Source of the DNA: Marinitenerispora sediminis
Lineage (GTDB): Bacteria > Actinomycetota > Actinomycetes > Streptosporangiales > Streptosporangiaceae
Assembly (NCBI RefSeq): GCF_003336425.1
Contig: NZ_QEIO01000024.1
Coordinates: 1 to 50,486, forward strand
DNA length: 50,486 bases
Reading direction: 5' to 3'
The position numbers and the translations under genes are program-made. Shown here in pieces: positions 43,231 to 50,486 of the stretch (position 1 is its first letter; every line of letters begins with the position of its first letter). Under the pieces are notes generated by a model. The model was not told the origin of the DNA, did not search any database, and worked only from the letters and a program-made list of their open reading frames with translations.

Positions 43231-44775
43231 TCAGCGGAGCGGGGTGACGGATTCGGCCGCGCCGCACACGGCGCCGTCGCCGATGAGCTCGGCGGCGGCC
43301 GCGATCTCGGGCGCGAGGTGGCGGTCGGGGCCGGGGCCCGGCACCCGCTGCCGCAGCGCGGCCACCACCGCGGCGGTCGCCGGCGCGGGCCGCAGCGGGG
43401 CGCGCAGGTCAAGGGCACGGGCGGCGGTGACCAGCTCGATCGCCAGGACGCGGGTCAGCCCGTCCAGGGCGCGCCGCAGTTTGCGGGCCGCCGACCAGCC
43501 CATGGACACGTGGTCCTCCTGCATCGCCGAACTCGGGATGGTGTCGACGCTGGCCGGGGCGGCCAGCCGCTTCAGCTCCGAGACGATGGCGGCCTGGGTG
43601 TACTGCGCGATCATGTGCCCGGAGTCCACACCCGGGTCGTCGGCGAGGAACGCGGGCAGGCCGTGCGAGCGGGCCACGTCGAGCATCCGGTCGGTGCGCC
43701 GTTCGGCCATGGCGGCCACGTCGGCCACCGCGATCGCCAGGAAGTCGAGCACGTAGCCCACCGGCGCGCCGTGGAAGTTGCCGTTGGACTCCACCCGGCC
43801 GTCGTCGAGCACCACGGGGTTGTCGATCGTCGCCGCCAGTTCGCGGTCGGCGACCGTCTCGGCGTGCGCGAGCGTGTCGCGGGCCGCGCCCGCCACCTGC
43901 GGCGCGCACCGCAGCGAGTAGGCGTCCTGCACCCGGGTGCAGTCCGGGCCGCGGTGCGAGGCGACGATCGCGGAGTCGGCGAGCAGTGCCCGCATGTTCG
44001 CGGCGGCGACCGCCTGACCGGGGTGCGGGCGCAGCCGCTGCAGGTCGGCGGCGAAGACCCGGTCGGTGCCGAGCAGCGCCTCCACGCTCATGGCCGCGGT
44101 GATGTCGGCGACCCGGAGCAGTCCGCGCAGGTCGCGGCAGGCCAGCAGCAGCATCCCGAGCATGCCGTCGGTGCCGTTGATGAGCGCCAGCCCCTCCTTG
44201 GCGGCGAGCCGTACCGGCCGCAGCCCGGCGCCGCGCAGCGCGTCGGCGGCGGCGCGCCGTTCGCCGTCGGCGGTGTCGACCTCTCCCTCGCCGGTCAGCG
44301 CGAGCGCGACGTGGGCGAGCGGAGCGAGGTCGCCGGAGCAGCCGAGGCTGCCGTACTCGTGCACCACCGGCGTGATCCCGGCGTTCAGCAGCCCCGCGAG
44401 CGCGTCCGCGGTCTCGGGCCGCACACCGGTGTGCCCGGTGGCGAGGGTGCGCAGCCGCAGCAGCATGAGCGCCCGCACCACCTCCCGCTCGACCTCGGGC
44501 CCGGTCCCGGCGGCGTGCGAGCGGATCAGCGAGCTCTGCAGCCGCTCGCGCAGCTCCGGGGCGATGTGCCGGGTGGCCAGCGCGCCGAATCCGGTGCTCA
44601 CCCCGTAGGCGGGGGTCTCCCCCGCCGCCAGCTCCTCCACCCGGGCCCGGCCGTCGATGAGCGCCTTGCGGGCGTCGTCGGTGATCCGGACGGCCGCCCC
44701 GTGGCGGGCGACGGCGATGACGTCATCGGCGGTCAGCGGCTGCGGGCCGACCTCGATCTCGACTGCGGTGGACAT
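43231..44775 (-). CDS. hutH: Histidine ammonia-lyase
   Basis: A 514-residue aromatic amino acid lyase that deaminates histidine to urocanate. YGVSTGFGALATR (57-69) has the catalytic Tyr; YGSLGCSGDLAPLAH (141-155) is the MIO cofactor site, where the classical Ala-Ser-Gly triad reads Cys-Ser-Gly; later come NGTDGMLGM, SSAMQEDHVSMGW and a loop with Phe/Arg typical of HAL. ATG 44775 is the first gene of the operon, with GGTGG close upstream. Cys in place of Ala is seen in other actinobacterial lyases as far as I recall, so activity is likely. Confidence 0.93.
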   Translation of the reverse strand: MSTAVEIEVGPQPLTADDVIAVARHGAAVRITDDARKALIDGRARVEELAAGETPAYGVSTGFGALATRHIAPELRERLQSSLIRSHAAGTGPEVEREVVRALMLLRLRTLATGHTGVRPETADALAGLLNAGITPVVHEYGSLGCSGDLAPLAHVALALTGEGEVDTADGERRAAADALRGAGLRPVRLAAKEGLALINGTDGMLGMLLLACRDLRGLLRVADITAAMSVEALLGTDRVFAADLQRLRPHPGQAVAAANMRALLADSAIVASHRGPDCTRVQDAYSLRCAPQVAGAARDTLAHAETVADRELAATIDNPVVLDDGRVESNGNFHGAPVGYVLDFLAIAVADVAAMAERRTDRMLDVARSHGLPAFLADDPGVDSGHMIAQYTQAAIVSELKRLAAPASVDTIPSSAMQEDHVSMGWSAARKLRRALDGLTRVLAIELVTAARALDLRAPLRPAPATAAVVAALRQRVPGPGPDRHLAPEIAAAAELIGDGAVCGAAESVTPLR

Positions 44776-44861
44776 ACCACCTATTGGACGCCTCAGCGCC
44801 CGTTTTCGGGAGCACCCACGCCCCATTCGTGTCCGAGATACCAGACGACGCACGGGTCACA

Positions 44862-45259
44862 TCATCGAACCAGCCGAATATCGCAGCGTACTCCAGGAGC
44901 CACCGCCAACCGAGCGTCCGACGTGACCAGCGGGCACTCCCGTGCCTCCGCGACGGCCACGTACGCGGCGTCGTAGGCGGTGAGATGGTGCCGCAGCTCC
45001 CAGACCCGGTCAGCGAGCGGACCGTCGATCGGGATATCAGCGACCACCTGGGCCGCGTCGATCTTGCGGACCCATTCCGCCTGCTCAACGGTTGCCTTGC
45101 CCGCCCTGACAAGTCCCCGCAACGCATGCATCACTTCGAGCGGCTGGTGGATGGGCGCGTACCACTCCGTATCCGCCCCAGAACGCGCCGCGCGGTCCGC
45201 GAGCTGTGTCCGCTGGACAGGTAGACGTCGATCAGAACGGACGTGTCAACGATGATCAC
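44862..45259 (-). pseudogene. vapC: Frameshifted VapC-like PIN-domain toxin
   Basis: The start reads VIIVDTSVLIDVYLSS from GTG 45259, the first strand of a PIN domain with its metal-binding Asp. That frame ends about 42 codons on at a TGA. The rest of the PIN domain is in another frame: LADRAARSGADTEWYAPIHQPLEVMHALRGLVRAGKA, then LRHHLTAYDAAYVAVAEARECPLVTSDARLA to the stop at 44862, with the usual late acidic residues. One base appears to be missing around 45195-45225. The result is a broken toxin, or a sequencing error. The antitoxin gene ends 6 nt upstream. Confidence 0.75.
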
Positions 45260-45265
45260 GCGACA

Positions 45266-45520
45266 TCATCCTTGCGATGGGAAGTCCGAATCCGACACCC
45301 CACGCGCCTCACGGACCGCAGCCAGAATGTCATCCAGACTGACGTTGGCGCCAGGGGCTGGTGTCTGGGCGAGGATTTCCAAGTTCCTGGCGAAGCGCGC
45401 CTCGCGCTCCAGCACCCCGAGCAGGTACGCCTGGAGTGAGTGCCCCGCCCGCTTGGCGGCGGCAGCCAGCTCGTCTCTGACCTCCTCGGGAACGTTCTTC
45501 ACCTGGATCGATGTCACCAT
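45266..45520 (-). CDS. FitA/VapB-type ribbon-helix-helix antitoxin
   Basis: An 84-residue protein. Residues 1-45 (MVTSIQVKNVPEEVRDELAAAAKRAGHSLQAYLLGVLEREA) look like a FitA-type ribbon-helix-helix DNA-binding domain. The C-terminal tail (SLDDILAAVREARG) would wrap onto the toxin. Antitoxins of this type bind a PIN-domain RNase and repress their own operon. The toxin gene begins 6 nt downstream but is frameshifted, so this antitoxin may now be an orphan. Confidence 0.82.
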   Translation of the reverse strand: MVTSIQVKNVPEEVRDELAAAAKRAGHSLQAYLLGVLEREARFARNLEILAQTPAPGANVSLDDILAAVREARGVSDSDFPSQG

Positions 45521-45560
45521 GACGCCAAACTAGCGCCAGAACGCCTCCAGCATGGGAGAC

Positions 45561-46196
45561 TCAACGATCCCGTCCGCTGCGAGGAGCCAACAATCCCCGC
45601 GCCAGCAGCCGCTGGTTGGCCGCGCTGCGGTCGTGCAGCACCTCCGGGGCGAAGACGGGCTGGTCGAGAGTGTGCCGCATGACGGGTTCCAGCAGCATCG
45701 GCCCCAGGATGAGGAAGAGCACCTGGTAGGGCGCCCAGAGGCGGTCGGACTCCGCCTCCGGGCCGGGCTCCGCCCCGGCACCGGGGCGGAGCTGGTCGAG
45801 CCGGACGCGGGCTCCGTCGAGCAGGCGCCGGAAGAGTTCGCCGCTGGCCGCACTCCCCTCCAGCAGGGCGCGGCGCAGGTAGTCGCGGCGCAGCTCGTCG
45901 GCGCCGAACAGCCGGGCCGTCACCGTGCCGAAGGCGGCCATGAGGCCGTCGCCGTCGGCCGGGGCGTCGAGGTCGGCGAGGATCCGGTCGAAAGTGTCGA
46001 GGACGTCCTCGTCCACGGCCCGCCGCAGGCCCTCCTTGGACCCGAAGTGGTGGCGGAGCAGGGCGTGGGAGACCCCGGCCTCCGCCGCGATGGCGCGGGT
46101 CGACGCGGCCTCGAACCCGCGCTCGGCGAACAGGCGGAGCGCCGCCATCCGCAGGCGGGCGCGCGCGGTGAGGTCCGGGGACGTCGTCTCGCTCAT
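45561..46196 (-). CDS. TetR-family transcriptional regulator
   Basis: A 211-residue TetR repressor. The N-terminal HTH reads ARARLRMAALRLFAERGFEAASTRAIAAEAGVSHALLRHHFGSKEGLRRAV, a full family match. The C-terminal part is helical, ending LAPRSGRDR. It follows the acyltransferase gene by 41 bp on the same strand, so both may be co-transcribed and the regulator may act on the acyltransferase promoter. Inducer unknown. Confidence 0.88.
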   Translation of the reverse strand: MSETTSPDLTARARLRMAALRLFAERGFEAASTRAIAAEAGVSHALLRHHFGSKEGLRRAVDEDVLDTFDRILADLDAPADGDGLMAAFGTVTARLFGADELRRDYLRRALLEGSAASGELFRRLLDGARVRLDQLRPGAGAEPGPEAESDRLWAPYQVLFLILGPMLLEPVMRHTLDQPVFAPEVLHDRSAANQRLLARGLLAPRSGRDR

Positions 46197-46237
46197 GGCC
46201 GTCAACCTACCGCGCCACCGCGCCGCGCTGCGGACGG

Positions 46238-47482
46238 CTACAGCAGGCGTCGGAGCACCGGGGTGCGCCGCACGCACCAGGCGAGCGCGAAGCTCAGCAG
46301 CACACCCGTCACCGACACGACGCCGAACGCGAGCAGCGGACCGGTGCCGGCGTCCGTCATCGCGTACTGCAGGGCCACCACCACCGGCACGTGCAGCACG
46401 TAGACCGTGAACGTGGCCGGCGCCAGGGCGCGGACCAGGCGGCTGGGCCGGTCGGCCCACTCCCGGAACACCACCAGCAGCCCGATGGACAGCGCGGTGC
46501 AGATGAGCGTCTCGACCGTGGACCAGAGCAGCGACCGCACGTCCCATCCGCCCATCGCGTAGACGTCGTCGAACCACCCGCCGCCCGCGAAGTGCGCTCC
46601 GGCCAGGACGATCCCCACGCCGAGCCAGGCGTAGCCGGCCCGGGTCGGCAGCGCCGCCAGCCAGCCGCGGCGGTAGGCGGCCAGGCCGACGACGAAGAAG
46701 GCCGCGTACTGGGCGAGGTCGGCCGGCTCCGTCTGGATGAACTCCAGCATCGGCACCCACTGGTCCACCGGGTACCAGACCCGCAGCAGGAACGTCGCAC
46801 CAGAGACGGCGAGGACGAACAGCACGATCGCGAGGGTCCCCGGGGCCGCTCCGTGCGGCCGCGCGGACGCGGGCGGCGTCGTGCGCCGTGCGGTGATCCA
46901 GCGCCAGGCCGCGTACAGCAGCGCGTAGCAGAGCAGGTGCTGGAGGAACCACAGGTGCCCGAACTGGCGGTCCGGCCAGATGGGACCGGACCAGCCGGCC
47001 GGCTCGTCGCCCATGCCGAGGTAGACGTCGAGGTAGTAGGCACCGAACCCGATGGGTCCGTGGTCCCGGAAGTTCAGGTAATAGGCGTACATCAGCACCG
47101 GGATGAGCACGAAGAACCCGATGAGGATGGGCGGCCCGAACCGCCGGAAGCGCTCGGCGAGGAACCGGGCGCCGCCCTTGCGGTCGTAGGCGTGCGGGAG
47201 CAGGTACGCCGACACGAGGAAGAACAGGCTCATCCGGAACGCGCCGCTGATGGCCGCGAAGGTCGAGATGAGCGCGGAGCGGTCCCCCCCCTCCACGTAC
47301 CACCAGTCGGCGGGCCCGTACGGCTGGCCGGCGTGGTGCGCCACGACGAGCACGATCAGCAGCAGGCGGAGGTTGTCGAGGTAGTACAGCCGGCGGCGGT
47401 CGTCGGCGCCCGGCCCGGTCGGCGGCACTTCCGGCTCGACCGTAGGCCGATGTTGTCCAGATGGATTGTTTCCTGTCCACAT
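46238..47482 (-). CDS. Acyltransferase-3 family membrane protein
   Basis: A 414-residue integral membrane acyltransferase of the OafA/NodX class. YYLDNLRLLLIVLVVAHHAGQPYG holds the conserved His of the family, and SGAFRMSLFFLVSAYLLPHAYDRKGGARFLAERFRRFGPP is the second conserved region. About ten membrane helices follow. These enzymes acylate sugars or glycolipids at the membrane. ATG 47482 is chosen as the start (WTGNNPSGQHRP, a soluble tail, then the conserved block); the longer frame to 48046 overlaps the hemoglobin gene on the other strand. Ribosome site weak. Confidence 0.83.
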   Translation of the reverse strand: MWTGNNPSGQHRPTVEPEVPPTGPGADDRRRLYYLDNLRLLLIVLVVAHHAGQPYGPADWWYVEGGDRSALISTFAAISGAFRMSLFFLVSAYLLPHAYDRKGGARFLAERFRRFGPPILIGFFVLIPVLMYAYYLNFRDHGPIGFGAYYLDVYLGMGDEPAGWSGPIWPDRQFGHLWFLQHLLCYALLYAAWRWITARRTTPPASARPHGAAPGTLAIVLFVLAVSGATFLLRVWYPVDQWVPMLEFIQTEPADLAQYAAFFVVGLAAYRRGWLAALPTRAGYAWLGVGIVLAGAHFAGGGWFDDVYAMGGWDVRSLLWSTVETLICTALSIGLLVVFREWADRPSRLVRALAPATFTVYVLHVPVVVALQYAMTDAGTGPLLAFGVVSVTGVLLSFALAWCVRRTPVLRRLL

Positions 47483-47607
47483 GGATAGCCATTCTAGGGC
47501 TGCGTTCCCGGCCCCGGAGCCAGCCGCCGCACAGCGGGGCGGCGGGCGGTGTGAGCGGAGCTTTCCGCGCCTGTTACCAGGCGTTGAAGACCAGGAAACC
47601 GCCGATG

Positions 47608-47624
47608 CGTCACTCTGGGTGACG
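47608..47624. promoter_or_regulatory. Inverted repeat upstream of truncated hemoglobin gene
   Basis: CGTCAC and GTGACG form perfect 6-bp arms around TCTGG, about 36 bp before the hemoglobin start. This is the size and form of an operator. The regulator is unknown. Confidence 0.45.
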
Positions 47625-47659
47625 ACCGAACGACCGATCCGCTCCGCGCGAGGTGCCCC

Positions 47660-48037
47660 ATGACCGAGACCACGACGATCTACGACCGCATCGGCGGCTA
47701 CGAGGCCATCGCCGCCGTGGTGGACGACTTCTACGTGCGGGTGCTCGCCGACCCGGAGCTGGCCGGGTTCTTCAGCGGGACGAGCATGCCCAGGCTGAAG
47801 GGGCGGCAGACGGAGTTCTTCTCCGCGGCGCTCGGCGGACCGGTGGCCTACACCGGCGCGACGATGAAGGACGTGCACGCCGGGCGGGGTATCGAGCAGC
47901 GGCACTTCGACCTGGTGGCCGGGCACCTGAGCGCGGCGCTGGCCGCCGCCGGCGTCCCCGAGGAGACGGTCGGCGAGATCATCGCGCTCATCGCCCCGCT
48001 CTCCGAGGACATCGTCTCGCGGTCGCTGTCGGCGTAG
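47660..48037 (+). CDS. glbN: Group 1 truncated hemoglobin
   Basis: A 125-residue heme protein with the 2-on-2 globin pattern. [32 protein letters not shown] covers helices A-B and their Phe-Tyr pair, [33 protein letters not shown] includes the E helix Gln/Lys region and the Gly-Gly loop, and the proximal His is in DVHAGRGI. Group I globins detoxify nitric oxide or handle oxygen in the cytosol. ATG 47660 has GAGGTG at 4-5 nt upstream. It stands alone, divergent from the acyltransferase, with an inverted repeat in its leader. Confidence 0.88.
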   Translation: MTETTTIYDRIGGYEAIAAVVDDFYVRVLADPELAGFFSGTSMPRLKGRQTEFFSAALGGPVAYTGATMKDVHAGRGIEQRHFDLVAGHLSAALAAAGVPEETVGEIIALIAPLSEDIVSRSLSA

Positions 48038-48094
48038 CGCGCCCACGGGCGCCGTCCGCGGCCCACCGCACCAGGACCGCCGGCGGACATGCGA

Positions 48095-48134
48095 AGGGGG
48101 CGCCCCACCTCCCCCAACGGGCGGGGCGCCCCCT
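48095..48134. terminator. Perfect 12-bp hairpin terminator
   Basis: Arms 48095-48106 and 48123-48134 pair perfectly around a 16-base loop. It lies between the convergent hemoglobin and carboxylesterase genes. Confidence 0.65.
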
Positions 48135-48157
48135 CGGCGCGTGGGACGGACACGCGC

Positions 48158-48811
48158 CTATCCAGAAAGGTCCTCGGTGCGGCCGGCGGCGACCCCGTTC
48201 AGCCACTCCTTCGCGCTATTCAACACTGCCGGCGCAAGCCCGTGCCCGCCGGGGTGCGTTTGCATCTGCACGTGCGCGCCGAATCCGGCCAGTTGGCGCG
48301 CGAGCAGCTCCGCCTGGTCCAGGGGCGTGACCAGGTCCCGCACCCCCGCACCGATGAACACGTCGGTCCCGGTCAGGTCGACCGGCTCCGGCTCCTCGTC
48401 CTGGAGCGGCGCCGCGGCCGCGAACAGCGCCGCCGCCCGCAGCAGCCCGGGACGGAGCAGCAGCAGCGCCGCGGCGATGTTCGCCCCGTTGGAGAATCCG
48501 ACGGCCACGACCCGGCCCGGATCGAAACCGCGCTCCGCCGCCGCGGACTCCACGAAGTCGGCGAGTTCGTGCGCCCGGCGGCGGACGTCAGCGACGTCGA
48601 AGACCCCCTCGCGCAGCCGGCGGAACCACCGGTTGGCGCCGTTCTCGTCCACCCGGCCGCGCGGGGAGAGCAGCGCCGCTCCGGGAGCGAGCGCCGCGCC
48701 GAGCCCGAGCAGGTCGTGCTCGTCGGCACCGGTACCGTGCAGCAGGAGCAGGGTCGGGGCCCCGGGGCGGGACGGCGGGGTGTAGACGTGCGCGAACCCT
48801 CCGCCGGTCAC
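48158..48811 (-). CDS. mhqD: MhqD-like phospholipase/carboxylesterase family hydrolase
   Basis: A 217-residue alpha/beta hydrolase of the phospholipase/carboxylesterase family. TLLLLHGTGADEHDLLGLG is the oxyanion region, VVAVGFSNGANIAAALLL the nucleophile elbow (G-F-S-N-G), and the late His lies in HPGGHGLAPAVL. The GTG start overlaps the stop of the dioxygenase gene by 4 nt (GTGA). In Bacillus, mhqD is co-regulated with the hydroquinone dioxygenases mhqO and mhqN in quinone resistance; the same pairing here supports the name. Substrate not shown. Confidence 0.8.
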   Translation of the reverse strand: MTGGGFAHVYTPPSRPGAPTLLLLHGTGADEHDLLGLGAALAPGAALLSPRGRVDENGANRWFRRLREGVFDVADVRRRAHELADFVESAAAERGFDPGRVVAVGFSNGANIAAALLLLRPGLLRAAALFAAAAPLQDEEPEPVDLTGTDVFIGAGVRDLVTPLDQAELLARQLAGFGAHVQMQTHPGGHGLAPAVLNSAKEWLNGVAAGRTEDLSG

Positions 48812-49770
48812 GCCGCGCCGCCCGGGCCGAAGCTGACGGCCGGCAGCGCCTTCTCGATCTGCTCCCGGTTCGGCTCCAGCCACGGGGGCAGCCGCAGCCG
48901 GCGTCCCAGCTCCAGCAGCGGCTCGTCGTAGTCGAATCCGGGGCCGTCGGTGGCGATCTCCAGCAGCACCCCGCCGGGCTCGCGGAAGTAGATCGAGGTG
49001 AAGTAGCTGCGGTCGCGCACCTCGGTGACCCCCACCCCCTGGTCGAGCAGCGCCTGCCGCCAGGCGAGCTGGGCCGCGGCGTCCGGTGCCCGGTAGGCGA
49101 CATGGTGCACGGTGCCCGCCGCCACGTGTCCCCGCGGCGCGTGCGGATCGGCCACGACGTCCACGACGGTGCCTACGCCGGCCGCCGCGTCGGCGGTGTG
49201 GAACCGCAGCCGGTCGCCGTCCTCGGCGGCCAGCCGGAAGCCCAGCTGCTCCGTGAGCATCTCCGCGGTGCGCTCGTGCCGGTGCTCGGTGAGCGTCACG
49301 GCCCGGATGCCGCGGATCGCGTGCTCGGCCGGCACCGCTGCGCCGTCCCAGGGATCGGTGTCGTGGAAGTCCGTGCTCGCGACGAGCTCGATGACCAGGC
49401 CGTCGGGGTCGCGCAGGGAGAGCACGTCCTCCTCGATCCGCTCGTCCGGCCGGCTCACCTCCACGCCGCGTGCGCTGAGGTGGTCGTGCCACCAGCCGAT
49501 GGACCCCTCGGGCACCGAGAAGGAGGTGGTGGTCGCCTGCCCGGAGCCGTGCCGCCCGCGCGGCGCGCCCGGCCACGGGAAGAACGTCATGATCGTGCCC
49601 GGGTTGCCGGCCCGGTCCCCGTAGTAGAGGTGGTAGGTGTCCGGGGCGTCGAAGTTGACCGTCTGCTTGACGAGCCGCATGCCGAGCGCGTTGAGGTAGA
49701 AGTCGGCGTTGGACTGCGGATCGCCGGCGATCGCCGTCACGTGGTGGATCCCCGCAGGTCGGACGCTCAT
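48808..49770 (-). CDS. mhqO: MhqO-like ring-cleaving dioxygenase (VOC superfamily)
   Basis: A 320-residue protein with two vicinal-oxygen-chelate modules. GIHHVTAIAGDPQSNADFYLNALGMRLVKQTVNFDAPDTYHLYYGD is the standard opening of the ring-cleaving dioxygenase group, and HHVAYRAPDAAAQLAWRQALLDQGVGVTEVRDRSYFTSIYFREPGGVLLEIATD the second module, with the metal-ligand His and Glu. The family opens hydroquinones and related rings. ATG 49770 has AAGGGA 7 nt upstream; a GTG at 49788 would bury the ribosome site. First gene of the operon, divergent from an IclR-type regulator. Confidence 0.85.
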   Translation of the reverse strand: MSVRPAGIHHVTAIAGDPQSNADFYLNALGMRLVKQTVNFDAPDTYHLYYGDRAGNPGTIMTFFPWPGAPRGRHGSGQATTTSFSVPEGSIGWWHDHLSARGVEVSRPDERIEEDVLSLRDPDGLVIELVASTDFHDTDPWDGAAVPAEHAIRGIRAVTLTEHRHERTAEMLTEQLGFRLAAEDGDRLRFHTADAAAGVGTVVDVVADPHAPRGHVAAGTVHHVAYRAPDAAAQLAWRQALLDQGVGVTEVRDRSYFTSIYFREPGGVLLEIATDGPGFDYDEPLLELGRRLRLPPWLEPNREQIEKALPAVSFGPGGAA

Positions 49771-49824
49771 CCGTTCATCCCTTCTCACCGGTGGGGTGTC
49801 GTGCCCACCCTACCCGGAGGTTGA

Positions 49825-49834
49825 AGTTTAAACT
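49825..49834. promoter_or_regulatory. Palindrome between mhqO-like gene and IclR gene
   Basis: AGTTTAAACT is a perfect 10-bp palindrome in an AT-rich island (TTGAAGTTTAAACTAATTTC) otherwise unusual here. It lies between divergent start codons, as expected for an operator for the adjacent regulator or a MarR-type one. Confidence 0.55.
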
Positions 49835-49874
49835 AATTTCGGTACCAGGGTGCGCAAGCGGGGAGAATCGACTC

Positions 49875-50486
49875 ATGAGTCACGTGCCCGCCGCCACCCG
49901 CGCCCTGCGGCTGCTGCGCCATCTCGCTGCCCAGCCCGGCCCGGTGTCGGCCACGGCGCTCGCCCGCGGCCTGGACATGCCGCGGTCCAGCGTCTACCAG
50001 CTGCTGGAGGCCATGGCCGAGGAGGGGTTCGTCACGCACGTCCCCGAGGAGGCGCGCTGGGGCCTCGGGGTGGCGGCCTTCGAGATCGGCTCCGCCTACC
50101 TGCGGCACGGCCCGCTGGAGCGGCTCGCCCGGCCGCTGCTCGTCCGGCTGGCCGAGCAGACCGGCGCGACGGCGCACCTGGGCGTGCTGCACGGATCCGA
50201 CACGCTCTACCTGCTGAAGGAGCAGCCAGCCGACTCGCCGACCCTCGTCACCGCCGTGGGCGTGCGGCTCCCGGCGCACCTGACCGCGTCCGGCCGGGCG
50301 ATGCTGGCCCGGCTGCCGCGGGCCCAGGTACGCGCCCTCTACCCGCACCCCGACAGCTTCGTGACGCGGACCGGCCGGGGACCGGCCGGTCCGCGGGAAC
50401 TGCGCGAGCTCCTCGACGTGGAGCGCCGCCAGGGCTGGGCGAGTGAGGAGCAGCAGGTGGCGGAGGGCTTCACCTCGGTCGCCGCG
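49875..50486 (+). CDS. IclR-family transcriptional regulator, 3' end outside the window
   Basis: The first 204 codons of an IclR-type regulator; no stop occurs before the window ends. The N-terminal winged helix reads ATRALRLLRHLAAQPGPVSATALARGLDMPRSSVYQLLEAM. The ligand domain follows with RLAEQTGATAHLGVLHGSDTLYLLKEQ and PAHLTASGRAMLARLP, the typical IclR core, and GWASEEQQVAEGFTSVAA just before the end. About 40 residues are probably missing. ATG 49875 has GGGAGA 8 nt upstream. It is divergent from the mhqO-like gene, with a palindrome between, so it may control that operon. The effector is unknown. Confidence 0.85.
   Translation, partial: MSHVPAATRALRLLRHLAAQPGPVSATALARGLDMPRSSVYQLLEAMAEEGFVTHVPEEARWGLGVAAFEIGSAYLRHGPLERLARPLLVRLAEQTGATAHLGVLHGSDTLYLLKEQPADSPTLVTAVGVRLPAHLTASGRAMLARLPRAQVRALYPHPDSFVTRTGRGPAGPRELRELLDVERRQGWASEEQQVAEGFTSVAA

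Noticed and set aside
44799-44810. Terminator between vapC and hutH
   Set aside because: CCCG and CGGG pair around TTTT, but 4-bp arms are too short to call in this GC-rich background.

Overview
The window is high-GC DNA with strongly GC-biased third codon positions, frequent GTG and TTG starts, and DUF397, GntR-UTRA and RsbW-like genes. This points to a filamentous actinomycete. Streptosporangiales, in particular the Nocardiopsaceae, is my best guess, but the family is an inference. No rRNA, tRNA, insertion sequence or CRISPR array was found.

Left end (1-2770): the 3' end of 6-phosphogluconolactonase, a minus-strand pair (hypothetical protein and RsbW-like ATPase), and a plus-strand GntR / GNAT / DUF397 cassette. 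Positions 2890-15315 hold one minus-strand operon encoding a type III, most likely III-D-like, CRISPR-Cas interference complex. In transcription order it contains cas10 (palm motif AGDD), a Cas7-like RAMP, csx10, a small unknown ORF, a Cas7-Cas7 double RAMP, csx19, a TIGR03986-type RAMP, a CARF-domain protein and a six-helix membrane protein. Most junctions are 4-nt ATGA overlaps. There is no cas6, no cas1/cas2, no recognisable Cas11 and no repeat array. The CARF protein has no visible nuclease, and the membrane protein follows it by 2 nt. Together they look like a two-gene, cyclic-oligoadenylate-gated membrane effector, which is the most interesting candidate system here.

Positions 15500-18820 are ordinary accessory genes: a divergent alpha/beta hydrolase-TetR pair with two palindromes between them, a GNAT and an SDR. 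Positions 18838-26582 form a LacI-controlled purine salvage unit: a PotABCD-class ABC transporter, a nucleoside hydrolase and an adenine-deaminase-like enzyme. Its leader carries a perfect LacI-type palindrome and three tandem 27-bp hairpin repeats. Positions 26640-31559 are a carbohydrate ABC transporter diverging from a Gfo/Idh/MocA oxidoreductase, with two matching operator-like sites between them. Positions 31600-35452 hold a TFIIB-type zinc-finger protein, a DoxX protein, a small Cys-containing Lsr2-like protein and an APC amino-acid permease.

Positions 37076-44775 are a complete-looking histidine utilisation operon, hutH-hutU-(M20 amidohydrolase)-hutF-hutI. It has no HutG, and the M20 enzyme may replace it. 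An ACT-GNAT fusion with a 9-residue repeat linker lies downstream. The right end carries a VapBC-type toxin-antitoxin pair whose toxin is frameshifted, an acyltransferase-TetR pair, a truncated hemoglobin, an mhqO-mhqD-like quinone-detoxification operon, and a divergent IclR regulator that runs off the window. Strong inverted-repeat terminators separate most convergent units.
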